Assembly: GCA_005884465.1 (NCBI GenBank)
Contig: VAZH01000648.1
Coordinates: forward strand, 1 to 6,804
Length of the DNA stretch: 6,804 nucleotides
DNA from: Alphaproteobacteria bacterium
Lineage (GTDB): Bacteria > Pseudomonadota > Alphaproteobacteria > Rhizobiales > Xanthobacteraceae
Direction: 5' to 3'
The notes beneath the pieces are model-generated. The model saw nothing but the letters and a program-made list of their open reading frames with translations, did no database searches and was not told the DNA's origin. The position numbers were made by a program, and so were the translations under genes. Positions 1-5,576 of this stretch are shown piece by piece (position 1 is the first letter of the stretch; each line of letters starts with the position of its first letter).

Positions 1-677
1 TCGGGGCTGCTATTGCCATCGCGTTCTCCGAAGCCGGTGCTGCGGTTGCGGTCAACTATCGGGAACGCGCCGATGATGCCGAGACGGTCGTAGAGAAGAT
101 CAAGGACATGGGCGGCCGCGCGATCGCGATCGCCGCCGACGTATCGCAGCCTGCAGCCGTCGCCAAAATGGTCGATCACGCCGCCTCGGCGCTGGGTCCG
201 ATCGACATTCTCGTCAACAACGCCGGCATCGCGATCGTCCGTGGCATCGATGACCTGACGGAAAGCGATTTCGACGTCACGATCGCGGTCAATTTGAAGT
301 CGGCCTTTCTCTGCACGCAAGCCGTCCTGCCGGCGATGCGCGCGAAGAAGTGGGGCCGCATCGTCAATATCTCTTCCGGTGCTGCGCGCGGCGCCGGTGC
401 CATCGGTGTTCACTACAACGCCTCAAAGGCCGGCATGGAAGGGCTAACGCGGGGCTATGCGGCGCGGCTGGTCAAGGAGGGCATAACGGTCAATGCGGTG
501 GCGCCCTCGCTGATCGAAACCGACATGATGCGCGGCCGGCCCGATCTGGCGAGCCGGATTCCACTTGGCCGGCTGGGGCATCCCGAGGAAGTCGCACAGG
601 CAGCGCTATTGGTTCTCGGAAACGATTACATGACCGGCCAGACGATTGTCCTGAATGGCGGCATGGTGTTCATTTGA
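1..677 (+). CDS. FabG-like short-chain dehydrogenase/reductase (5' partial)
   Basis: NAD(P)H-dependent oxidoreductase of the classical SDR family, cytosolic; the substrate cannot be told from sequence. The frame is open from position 3 to a TGA at 675-677, giving 224 visible residues. About 15-20 N-terminal residues with most of the TGxxxGIG cofactor motif lie before the window, whose first residues GAAIA follow that motif. Counting from the first visible residue: the adenine-binding Asp is D46 (AADVS), the NNAG motif is 72-75, and the catalytic tetrad is N97, S125, Y138 and K142 (YNASK). The N-S spacing of 28 and S-Y spacing of 13 match E. coli FabG. After the second beta strand the protein reads NYRE, with Arg and no acidic residue, which favours NADPH. 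The C-terminus (GQTIVLNGGM) is the usual SDR ending. Family is certain; a true 3-oxoacyl-ACP reductase is only one option. It converges on the molybdenum cluster and is probably unrelated to it. Confidence 0.93.
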   Translation, partial: GAAIAIAFSEAGAAVAVNYRERADDAETVVEKIKDMGGRAIAIAADVSQPAAVAKMVDHAASALGPIDILVNNAGIAIVRGIDDLTESDFDVTIAVNLKSAFLCTQAVLPAMRAKKWGRIVNISSGAARGAGAIGVHYNASKAGMEGLTRGYAARLVKEGITVNAVAPSLIETDMMRGRPDLASRIPLGRLGHPEEVAQAALLVLGNDYMTGQTIVLNGGMVFI

Positions 678-701
678 GCGGGCAGATTCCATTTTACTGC
701 T

Positions 702-829
702 GTCATCGTCCGGCTTGATGTTCAGTCCGGACTGAACACTTGACCGGACGATCCAGTACGCCGCGGCCTTTCGATTCTATCAGCGGCGTCTCTGGAATAC
801 TGGGTCGCCCAGTCAAGCCGGGCGATGAC
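702..829. repeat. MITE-like inverted-repeat element 1
   Basis: The left arm (702-718 joined to 744-758) and the reverse complement of the right arm (798-829) match at 28 of 32 positions once a 25-bp insertion in the left arm is set aside. The inverted symmetry continues inward with ACGCCG (758-763) against CGGCGT (784-789). Each arm is itself a small stem-loop: TCGTCCGG (706-713) pairs with CCGGACGA (744-751), and TCGCCCAG (806-813) nearly pairs with CCGGGCGA (817-824). There is no open reading frame inside. The build is that of the short non-coding palindromic elements scattered between genes in Bradyrhizobium-type genomes. The assignment to that class is from memory of such sequences. Confidence 0.75.
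719..738. repeat. Perfect 20-bp palindrome flanked by CTTGA direct repeats
   Basis: The half-sites TGTTCAGTCC and GGACTGAACA are exact reverse complements with no spacer. CTTGA flanks the palindrome on both sides (714-718 and 739-743). The block sits in the loop of the left-arm hairpin of repeat element 1. The right arm of the same element has a single loop sequence and no insert, so 25 bp appear to have been added on the left. It could be a small palindromic insertion with a duplicated target, or a dyad operator. Its place between two gene ends argues against an operator. Confidence 0.7.
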
Positions 830-858
830 GACAGAGAGTGTGGCGTGCGTCATCGCGA

Positions 859-986
859 GGCCCTAGCCGGATGGAGCCAACGGGTCGGCGCGAAGCGCCG
901 CCCGATGACAGGCTCCGCGCAATCCGGGATCGCGGCATCAACTCGACGGCCCCGGATTTCGCTGCTCTCCATCCGGGCTACGGGCC
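859..986. repeat. MITE-like inverted-repeat element 2
   Basis: The left end (859-876, reading GGCCCTAGCCGGATGGAG) matches the reverse complement of the right end (967-986) apart from two one-base gaps. Inside is a strong hairpin at 881-904: CGGCGC (886-891) pairs with GCGCCG (895-900) across a GAA loop, and CGGG (881-884) pairs with CCCG (901-904), with T885 bulged. The right end stops 9 bp from the stop codon of moeA. The sequence type (CCGGATGGAG facing CTCCATCCGG) is one I associate with dispersed intergenic repeats of Bradyrhizobium-like genomes. No coding content. Confidence 0.65.
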
Positions 987-995
987 GAGCTGGTC

Positions 996-2945
996 CTACG
1001 CCGGCCTGAATCCCGCTTGCGTCAGCGCCGCGCGTCCTTGGTCAGAAGCCAAAGCCTGCAAAAACGCCTGGACCGCCGGGCGCTCTTTGCGCGCGGTGAC
1101 CAGCGCGAAATCATAATGCTCTTCCGTCAGCGGAATGAAGCCCAGGCCCGATGCATCCGCGACCGGCGCGATGGTCACGCCCCAGTCGGCGCGATGCTGC
1201 GCTATCGCCGCTGCGACCGCGTTATGCGAGCGCGGCTGATTCCAATAACCGTCCGGGCGGGCGTCTCCGAGCAGCCGATCGATCAGGATGCGTGTGCCCG
1301 CCCCCTGGTTACGGTTGACCATGATGCAGCCGGGATCGGCGAGCGCGGCGCGCACCGCACTCTCCGCATTCAATCCTTCGAAGCGCGCATCGCTGACACG
1401 AAACACGATGCCCTGCATCCGCCGCCAGCCCTGCACCAGTTCGAGACCGGCCATCAGAAACGGCGCGTTGTAGCTTCCGGTCGCCTCGTCGAACAGATGG
1501 ATCGGCGCAAAGTCGCATTCGCCGCGCCGCGCCGCCGCGAGACCGCCGAGGCTGCCGACCGCGATCGAGCGCACCGAAAGGCCCGCGCGCGCCAGTGGCG
1601 CCGTCACCAGATCGAGCCCGGTGCAGTGGCTTCCGATGATCACGAGGTCAGGTACCCGCACATGCGGCGTGAACAGCGTCACCTCGGCATCAGAGCCGGC
1701 CGGCATCTGATCGGCGAGCGCATCGATGCGCAGAAAGCCGTCGGCCTGCGCGAACGAAGTGATCGCGCCGGAGCCCTTGCCGGAGGGATAGGCGATCAAT
1801 CCATCAGCGCCTTCGACCAGCGACACCATGACGAATTCGGCGCGGCCCAGTTCGGAGCCGATCCGCACCGGGACCTTTGCCGTGACCTTGGCATCGGAGC
1901 GCGGCGGCAGGCCTGCCATTCGCCGCAGCACCGGCACGATCATGTCGTGAAAAGTGAACATCGCGGAAGTTGGAAATCCCGGCAGGATCACCACCGGCTT
2001 GCCGTCGCAGACCGCAAGACACAACGGCTTGCCGGGTTTGAGTGCGACGCCATGCGCGATGATGCCGGGTTTTCCGAGCCGCGCGATGATGCGATGGGAC
2101 ACGTCGCCGGCGCCCTTCGAGGTGCCGCCGGACAACACCAGCATGTCGCAGGTCTCAAGCGCCTTGCGCATGGCGGCCTCGAGCTGTTCTTCGTCATCGG
2201 CAATGGCGCCGAGAAACACCGCTTCCCCGCCGTTCTCGCTCACCGCCGATGCCACGATCGCGCCGTTGGTGTCGTAAATCTCGGCGGGGCGCAGCGGCTG
2301 GCCCGGCTGCACCAGTTCGTCGCCGGTCGAGATCACCGCGACGCGCGGCCGGCGCGCGACCGAAACCTGCGCGATCCCGCAGGCAGCCAACATGCCGATC
2401 TCGCGCGAACCGATCACGGTGCCGGCACGAAACAGTGCCTCGCTGCGCGCAATGTCGGAGCCGGCATAGGATATGAACTGTCCCGGCGAGGCGGCGCGGC
2501 GGATCTCGATCGCGCGATTGCCAACAGGCTGGGTATGCTCGACCATGACGATAGCGTCGGCGCCGCGCGGCACCGGACCGCCGGTCGCGATCGAAGTGGC
2601 GGTGCCCGACAGCACCGGCCGTATCGGCGCGGTGCCGCAGGCGATGACTTCGTCGTTCAGCATGATGCGCACCGGCGTCGCCTCGCTGGCGGAGGCCAGA
2701 TCGGCGGAGCGCACCGCAAAGCCGTCGACATTGGAGCGGTCGAATGGCGGCACGTCGATCGGCGCCACGATATCTTGCGCCAGCGCGCAGCCGAGCGCAT
2801 CCGAAAGCGGCCGCTGCTCGGTTGGGATGGCGCGCGGAAACAGCGCGGCCTCGAAATGCTCTAGCGCCTCTTCGCGCGAGAGGATGTTCAGGAACTGGTC
2901 CTGGTCCACGCTGTCGCGGCTTGTCGAAAACGGCACATTGCTCAT
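996..2945 (-). CDS. moeA: Molybdopterin molybdotransferase MoeA fused to PBP-like domain
   Basis: Cytosolic 649-residue two-part protein. Residues about 20-425 are a full MoeA, the enzyme that inserts molybdate into adenylated molybdopterin. Visible motifs: FDRSNVDGFAVR (68-79, D74), GADAIVMVE (128-136), GSDI (162-165), STGDEL (206-211, E210), GGTSKGAGD (273-281), LKPGKP (302-307) and LPGFPTSA (321-328). The acidic residues and lysines needed for catalysis in E. coli MoeA appear to be kept. Residues about 432-649 form a periplasmic-binding-protein-like domain of the type seen fused to MoeA in archaea and many bacteria (PF12727-like): GSLGGLAAARRGE, HLFDEATGSYN, NRNQGAGTRILIDRLL and ADWGV. It has no signal peptide, so the domain probably binds a ligand inside the cell; which ligand is unknown. 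The ATG start follows the upstream stop by 12 bp with only a weak ribosome binding site, suggesting translational coupling. The stop is TAG. Confidence 0.93.
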   Translation of the reverse strand: MSNVPFSTSRDSVDQDQFLNILSREEALEHFEAALFPRAIPTEQRPLSDALGCALAQDIVAPIDVPPFDRSNVDGFAVRSADLASASEATPVRIMLNDEVIACGTAPIRPVLSGTATSIATGGPVPRGADAIVMVEHTQPVGNRAIEIRRAASPGQFISYAGSDIARSEALFRAGTVIGSREIGMLAACGIAQVSVARRPRVAVISTGDELVQPGQPLRPAEIYDTNGAIVASAVSENGGEAVFLGAIADDEEQLEAAMRKALETCDMLVLSGGTSKGAGDVSHRIIARLGKPGIIAHGVALKPGKPLCLAVCDGKPVVILPGFPTSAMFTFHDMIVPVLRRMAGLPPRSDAKVTAKVPVRIGSELGRAEFVMVSLVEGADGLIAYPSGKGSGAITSFAQADGFLRIDALADQMPAGSDAEVTLFTPHVRVPDLVIIGSHCTGLDLVTAPLARAGLSVRSIAVGSLGGLAAARRGECDFAPIHLFDEATGSYNAPFLMAGLELVQGWRRMQGIVFRVSDARFEGLNAESAVRAALADPGCIMVNRNQGAGTRILIDRLLGDARPDGYWNQPRSHNAVAAAIAQHRADWGVTIAPVADASGLGFIPLTEEHYDFALVTARKERPAVQAFLQALASDQGRAALTQAGFRPA

Positions 2946-2957
2946 GTCGAACCCATA

Positions 2958-4022
2958 TCAGTCCCGTAACATATAAGCATCCACCGGCGTGCCCACAGCA
3001 AAACCCTCGCTGGCGGCGGGTACCGCGAGCCAGCCATCGGCGCGGGCGATGGTCTCGAGCGACATATCGCCGACAGAAAGCGGCATCCAGGCGCCTTCGA
3101 TTTTCGCGAGCAGGACGATTTCGGCGATGCCGACGCTCGAGGCAATCTTGCGTGCCAGCGGCAGCGTCACCGGCTGCCGCCGCGGCAGCCGCCCGGAAAG
3201 CTGGTCCAGCACGGGCAGTGCAAGCGTCCACCACGCCGCGAGCGCCTGATCCGGTGCCCCCGGCAACGCAATGACGGGAATTTTTGCGATTCTGCCGACG
3301 GCAGAAGTTCGGCCCGGCTGCAACGCGATGCCATGCGCGAGAACCTCGCCGCGCTGGGCCATTGCGGCGATCGCCGCGTCGGTGCGGCCGACGCCGCTGC
3401 CGCCGATGGTGACCAGCACGTCGCACGATGCGGTATCGAGCGCCGTCGCGATCGATGCGGCATCGCGCCCTTTGGCCTTGAGGAGGACAACGTTGGCCCC
3501 CGCCTCCCGCGCGTTCTCCGAGATCAGCTGCGCCGTCGCCGCATGGCCTGAGGCCGCGGGAATGTCGACAACGCGCAGGCGTGGGCGGCGCACCTCCAGT
3601 CTTTCCAGCCCCGCCGTACGTGCGACCAAAAGATCGAGCGGGCGGACGCGCCGCCCGGCGGCAATGATGGAACTAGCTTGCGCGATATCGCCGCCAAGGG
3701 GGCGAACGCCCTGCCCCGGTATCGCTTCTGCCAACACCTGAACCATGGAGCTTGTTTGATCGACGAGATCAGAATCGATCACGCAATCGCAACCCTCCGG
3801 CATGGCGTCGCCGGCTTCGACCCAGACCGGCGGTCGGGCCAGCGGCAGCGGCGAATAGGACGACGCGCCGACGAGATCGCGGGCGCGCAAGGCCCAGCCA
3901 TCGCCAGCGGCGATATCGCCCTGCGGAAGCGCCTTCAATGGCGGCGTATTGGCGGCGACGCAGCCGAGCGCATTTGCGAGCGGAAGCGCAACGGGCGCCA
4001 CCGGCTCAAGCCGATCCAGCAA
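2958..4022 (-). CDS. Degenerate MoeA-like molybdopterin-binding protein
   Basis: A 354-residue protein with MoeA architecture but eroded motifs. Kept in some form: AGDGWALR (39-46, D41), PEGCDCVID (75-83), GGDI (110-113), TIGGSGVGRTD (205-215, D215) and LPGAPDQA (253-260). Lost: the STGDEL signature, here DIPAASG (153-159), so the key Glu is absent; and KPGKP, here QPGRT (235-239), so both lysines are gone. It probably cannot act as a MoeA alone; a partner or carrier role is an inference. The start is uncertain. This frame is closed by a TGA at 4043-4041, and the first usable codon is TTG at 4022, with no ribosome binding site. An ATG at 4044 has an excellent GAGAGG site but reads a different frame for only 12 codons. 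Dropping one base near 4021-4023 would join them as MIPTARGLLDRLEP. Downstream gap to moeA is 12 bp. Confidence 0.85.
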   Translation of the reverse strand: MLDRLEPVAPVALPLANALGCVAANTPPLKALPQGDIAAGDGWALRARDLVGASSYSPLPLARPPVWVEAGDAMPEGCDCVIDSDLVDQTSSMVQVLAEAIPGQGVRPLGGDIAQASSIIAAGRRVRPLDLLVARTAGLERLEVRRPRLRVVDIPAASGHAATAQLISENAREAGANVVLLKAKGRDAASIATALDTASCDVLVTIGGSGVGRTDAAIAAMAQRGEVLAHGIALQPGRTSAVGRIAKIPVIALPGAPDQALAAWWTLALPVLDQLSGRLPRRQPVTLPLARKIASSVGIAEIVLLAKIEGAWMPLSVGDMSLETIARADGWLAVPAASEGFAVGTPVDAYMLRD

Positions 4023-4049
4023 AGCCGCGAGCGGTCGGGATCATAAGGG

Positions 4050-4055
4050 CCTCTC
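4050..4055 (-). promoter_or_regulatory. Strong ribosome binding site ahead of an out-of-frame ATG
   Basis: On the minus strand GAGAGG is followed by a 5-base spacer and ATG (4044-4042). This is the best initiation signal ahead of the MoeA-like gene, but its frame ends after 12 codons (MIPTARGFAGSA). It suggests that the true gene begins at 4044 and that one extra base lies between 4044 and about 4020. Confidence 0.6.
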
Positions 4056-4081
4056 GTCGCCCGTTCGTGCGGCCCACGTGT

Positions 4082-4933
4082 TCACTCGATGACAATGCGG
4101 GGCGCGGGCTTGCTTGCGCTGCCCAAGGTGATCGCCGACCAGACGTTGCGGGCGATGTCGGTAAAATGCCTGGCATGAACGCCGTCGGGCTCGGTCGCGA
4201 CAATGGGGCGTCCATCGTCGGAGGTTTCGCGAATCGCGATATCGAGCGGGATCTCGCCGAGATACGGAATTCCGCGCATTTCGGCCTCATGCCTTGCCCC
4301 GCCATGACCGAATATCGGCGTGACCTGATGGCAGATCGGGCAGCAAAAGCCCGACATGTTTTCGATCAATCCCAACAGCGGCACGTTCACTTTCTGAAAC
4401 ATCGCGATGCCGCGCCGCGCATCGATCAGGGCGATGTCCTGCGGTGTCGAGACAATCACCGCGCCGGTGAGCGGTGTTTGCTGCGCCATGGTGAGCTGGG
4501 CGTCGCCGGTGCCGGGCGGCAGATCGACGACGAGAATATCGAGCTCGCCCCACGCCACCTCGCGCAGCATTTGCGTGATCGCCGAAATCACCATCGGTCC
4601 GCGCCAGATCATGGCGAGGTCTTCCTCGACCAGAAAGCCGATCGACATCACCTTGACGCCAAAGCGTTCCATCGGCTCGAGCATGCGCGGTCCCACCAGA
4701 CGCGGTTTGCCGCGCAGGCCGAACAGTTTCGGCTGCGATGGGCCATAAACGTCGGCGTCGAGTATGCCGGTTTTCAGCCCGATCGCGGCGAAGCCGAGCG
4801 CGAGATTGCATGAGGTGGTCGACTTGCCGACGCCTCCCTTGCCGGAGGCAACGGCGATGACGTGCTTGACACCGGGAATGCCGGCCGCTCTCGAGGTCGC
4901 GCGCGCTTGCAGGTCTGGGCGGGTGGCGGACAC
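4082..4933 (-). CDS. mrp: Mrp/NBP35-family iron-sulfur P-loop ATPase (short form)
   Basis: Cytosolic ATPase of the Mrp/ApbC/NBP35 group, which binds a 4Fe-4S cluster at a dimer interface and passes it to target proteins. With the GTG start the protein has 283 residues. The deviant Walker A is GKGGVGKST (31-39), the switch-like DADVYGPS is 59-66, DLPPGTGD is 137-144, and the cluster-ligating CxxC is C198 and C201 in NMSGFCCPIC. It lacks the N-terminal MIP18/DUF59 domain of longer Mrp proteins. I chose GTG at 4933 because TGAGGAG (4940-4946) sits 6 bases ahead of it; a longer frame from 4975 would overlap the upstream gene by 32 bp. The upstream ferredoxin stop is inside that ribosome binding site, so the two are probably translationally coupled. 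In this operon it may load clusters into the ferredoxin or a molybdoenzyme; that is an inference. A 37-bp gap follows before the MoeA-like ATG. Confidence 0.92.
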   Translation of the reverse strand: MSATRPDLQARATSRAAGIPGVKHVIAVASGKGGVGKSTTSCNLALGFAAIGLKTGILDADVYGPSQPKLFGLRGKPRLVGPRMLEPMERFGVKVMSIGFLVEEDLAMIWRGPMVISAITQMLREVAWGELDILVVDLPPGTGDAQLTMAQQTPLTGAVIVSTPQDIALIDARRGIAMFQKVNVPLLGLIENMSGFCCPICHQVTPIFGHGGARHEAEMRGIPYLGEIPLDIAIRETSDDGRPIVATEPDGVHARHFTDIARNVWSAITLGSASKPAPRIVIE

Positions 4934-4939
4934 GACGTA

Positions 4940-4946
4940 CTCCTCA
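4940..4946 (-). promoter_or_regulatory. Ribosome binding site for mrp overlapping the ferredoxin stop codon
   Basis: TGAGGAG on the minus strand contains the TGA stop of the upstream iron-sulfur protein (4946-4944) and lies 6 bases before the GTG at 4933. This decides the mrp start and points to coupled translation. Confidence 0.75.
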
Positions 4947-5576
4947 CGATCCAAGCGGATCGCCCTTCTTCGCATCGCGCGCGCGCAAATAGTCCTCGGT
5001 GGTCATGACGGGCGGCCGCTGCGGCGCCCCATGCGGGTCGAAGCTTTCGTTCACCACGGCCTCGACGCGGCAATCCGCGCACATCTTGATGACGTCGAGA
5101 CGTTTGGCGTTGGCGCCCTGGAACATCCAGTGCTTCTCGCCGAGCTTGGCGAGCACGCGGTCGATCGAGCTTTTGGTTCCAAAGGGCGTGCCGCAGGCGA
5201 TGCAAAGGAAAGGCTCTTCTTCCTTCAGCACGCGAAACGGCGCGTTCCAGGCCTTGAAATCGAGCCGCGGCTCAAGGCTAATGACCTTTTCCGGACACGT
5301 AGATTCGCAAAGCCCGCATTGCACGCACAGGCTTTCGGTAAATCGCAGCATCGCGCGGTCGGGATTGTCCGACAGCGCCCCCGTCGGACAGGCGGTGACA
5401 CAGGCATGGCAGAGCGTGCAGCCCTCGACGTTGAGATTGACGCCGCCGAACGGCGCCCCGGGCGCCAGCGGCACGATATCGACCGGCGCGGGCGCGGCCA
5501 GATGCAGCTCGCGAAATGTGGTCTCAAGCACGTTGCGTTTGGCGCCGCGCGGAAGCGACGCCAACCGGCGCGGCAT
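4944..5576 (-). CDS. 4Fe-4S ferredoxin protein, C-terminal part after frameshift
   Basis: This frame carries the C-terminal half of the large iron-sulfur protein. Numbered from the ATG at 5576 (210 residues), it has two classical CxxCxxCxxxCP motifs: C53/C56/C59/C63 and C84/C87/C90/C94, a dicluster ferredoxin domain. Two further CxxC pairs follow, C125/C128 (FLCIACGTPFG) and C166/C169 (MCADC), which may bind zinc or another metal. The first residues to about 9 are probably out-of-frame sequence; recognisable homology seems to begin near LPRGAKRN. No ribosome binding site precedes the ATG, and the same frame stays open back to 5696 with an unnatural composition, which argues that this is the continuation of the upstream frame and not a separate gene. 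If translated alone it would be a small 2[4Fe-4S] ferredoxin. It ends at TGA 4946-4944, inside the mrp ribosome binding site. Confidence 0.75.
   Translation of the reverse strand: MPRRLASLPRGAKRNVLETTFRELHLAAPAPVDIVPLAPGAPFGGVNLNVEGCTLCHACVTACPTGALSDNPDRAMLRFTESLCVQCGLCESTCPEKVISLEPRLDFKAWNAPFRVLKEEEPFLCIACGTPFGTKSSIDRVLAKLGEKHWMFQGANAKRLDVIKMCADCRVEAVVNESFDPHGAPQRPPVMTTEDYLRARDAKKGDPLGS

Larger units (their letters stand above)
678..995. other. Convergent intergenic region filled with inverted-repeat elements
   Basis: This 318-bp gap lies between the stop of the dehydrogenase on the + strand and the stop of moeA on the - strand. I see no convincing gene: the open frames here are short, lack ribosome binding sites and overlap repeats. 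No promoter is needed because both flanking genes end here. The stretch is mostly two imperfect palindromic elements, described separately. Their hairpins may help end transcription from both sides, but none is followed by a clear T-run, so no classical intrinsic terminator is called. Confidence 0.8.

Noticed and set aside
719..738. Palindrome as a promoter operator or classical terminator
   Set aside because: It lies between two converging gene ends, so no promoter is expected, and no T-run follows the hairpin on either strand.
740..1116. Short + strand frames in the intergenic region (740-1009 and 838-1116)
   Set aside because: They are made of repeat-element sequence and run into the 3' end of moeA; no ribosome binding site or conserved motif is visible.
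1017..2864. Long open frame of 615 codons on the + strand opposite moeA
   Set aside because: It is antisense to a clearly conserved gene. Its product is rich in Arg, His, Asp and Ala without any recognisable motif, as expected for a shadow frame in high-GC DNA.
2194..3426. 410-codon frame on the - strand across the two MoeA genes
   Set aside because: It is an arginine- and alanine-rich out-of-frame shadow overlapping two genes with conserved motifs.
3430..3445. CRISPR-like or tandem repeat signals inside the GC-rich genes
   Set aside because: Recurrent GCGGC-type words are codon-use effects of high-GC coding DNA; there is no regular repeat-spacer spacing anywhere in the window.
3752..4813. 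353-codon frame on the + strand opposite the MoeA-like gene and mrp
   Set aside because: It is antisense to the Walker A and CxxC-bearing mrp frame, has biased low-information composition, and has no ribosome binding site context.
4934..4975. Longer mrp start at 4975
   Set aside because: It would overlap the upstream coding region and add a basic, unconserved 14-residue extension, while the GTG at 4933 has a well-placed TGAGGAG.
5524..5576. Programmed ribosomal frameshifting in the 4Fe-4S gene
   Set aside because: No slippery run, rare codon followed by stop, or downstream pseudoknot-like signal is evident; a simple one-base insertion or sequence error fits better.
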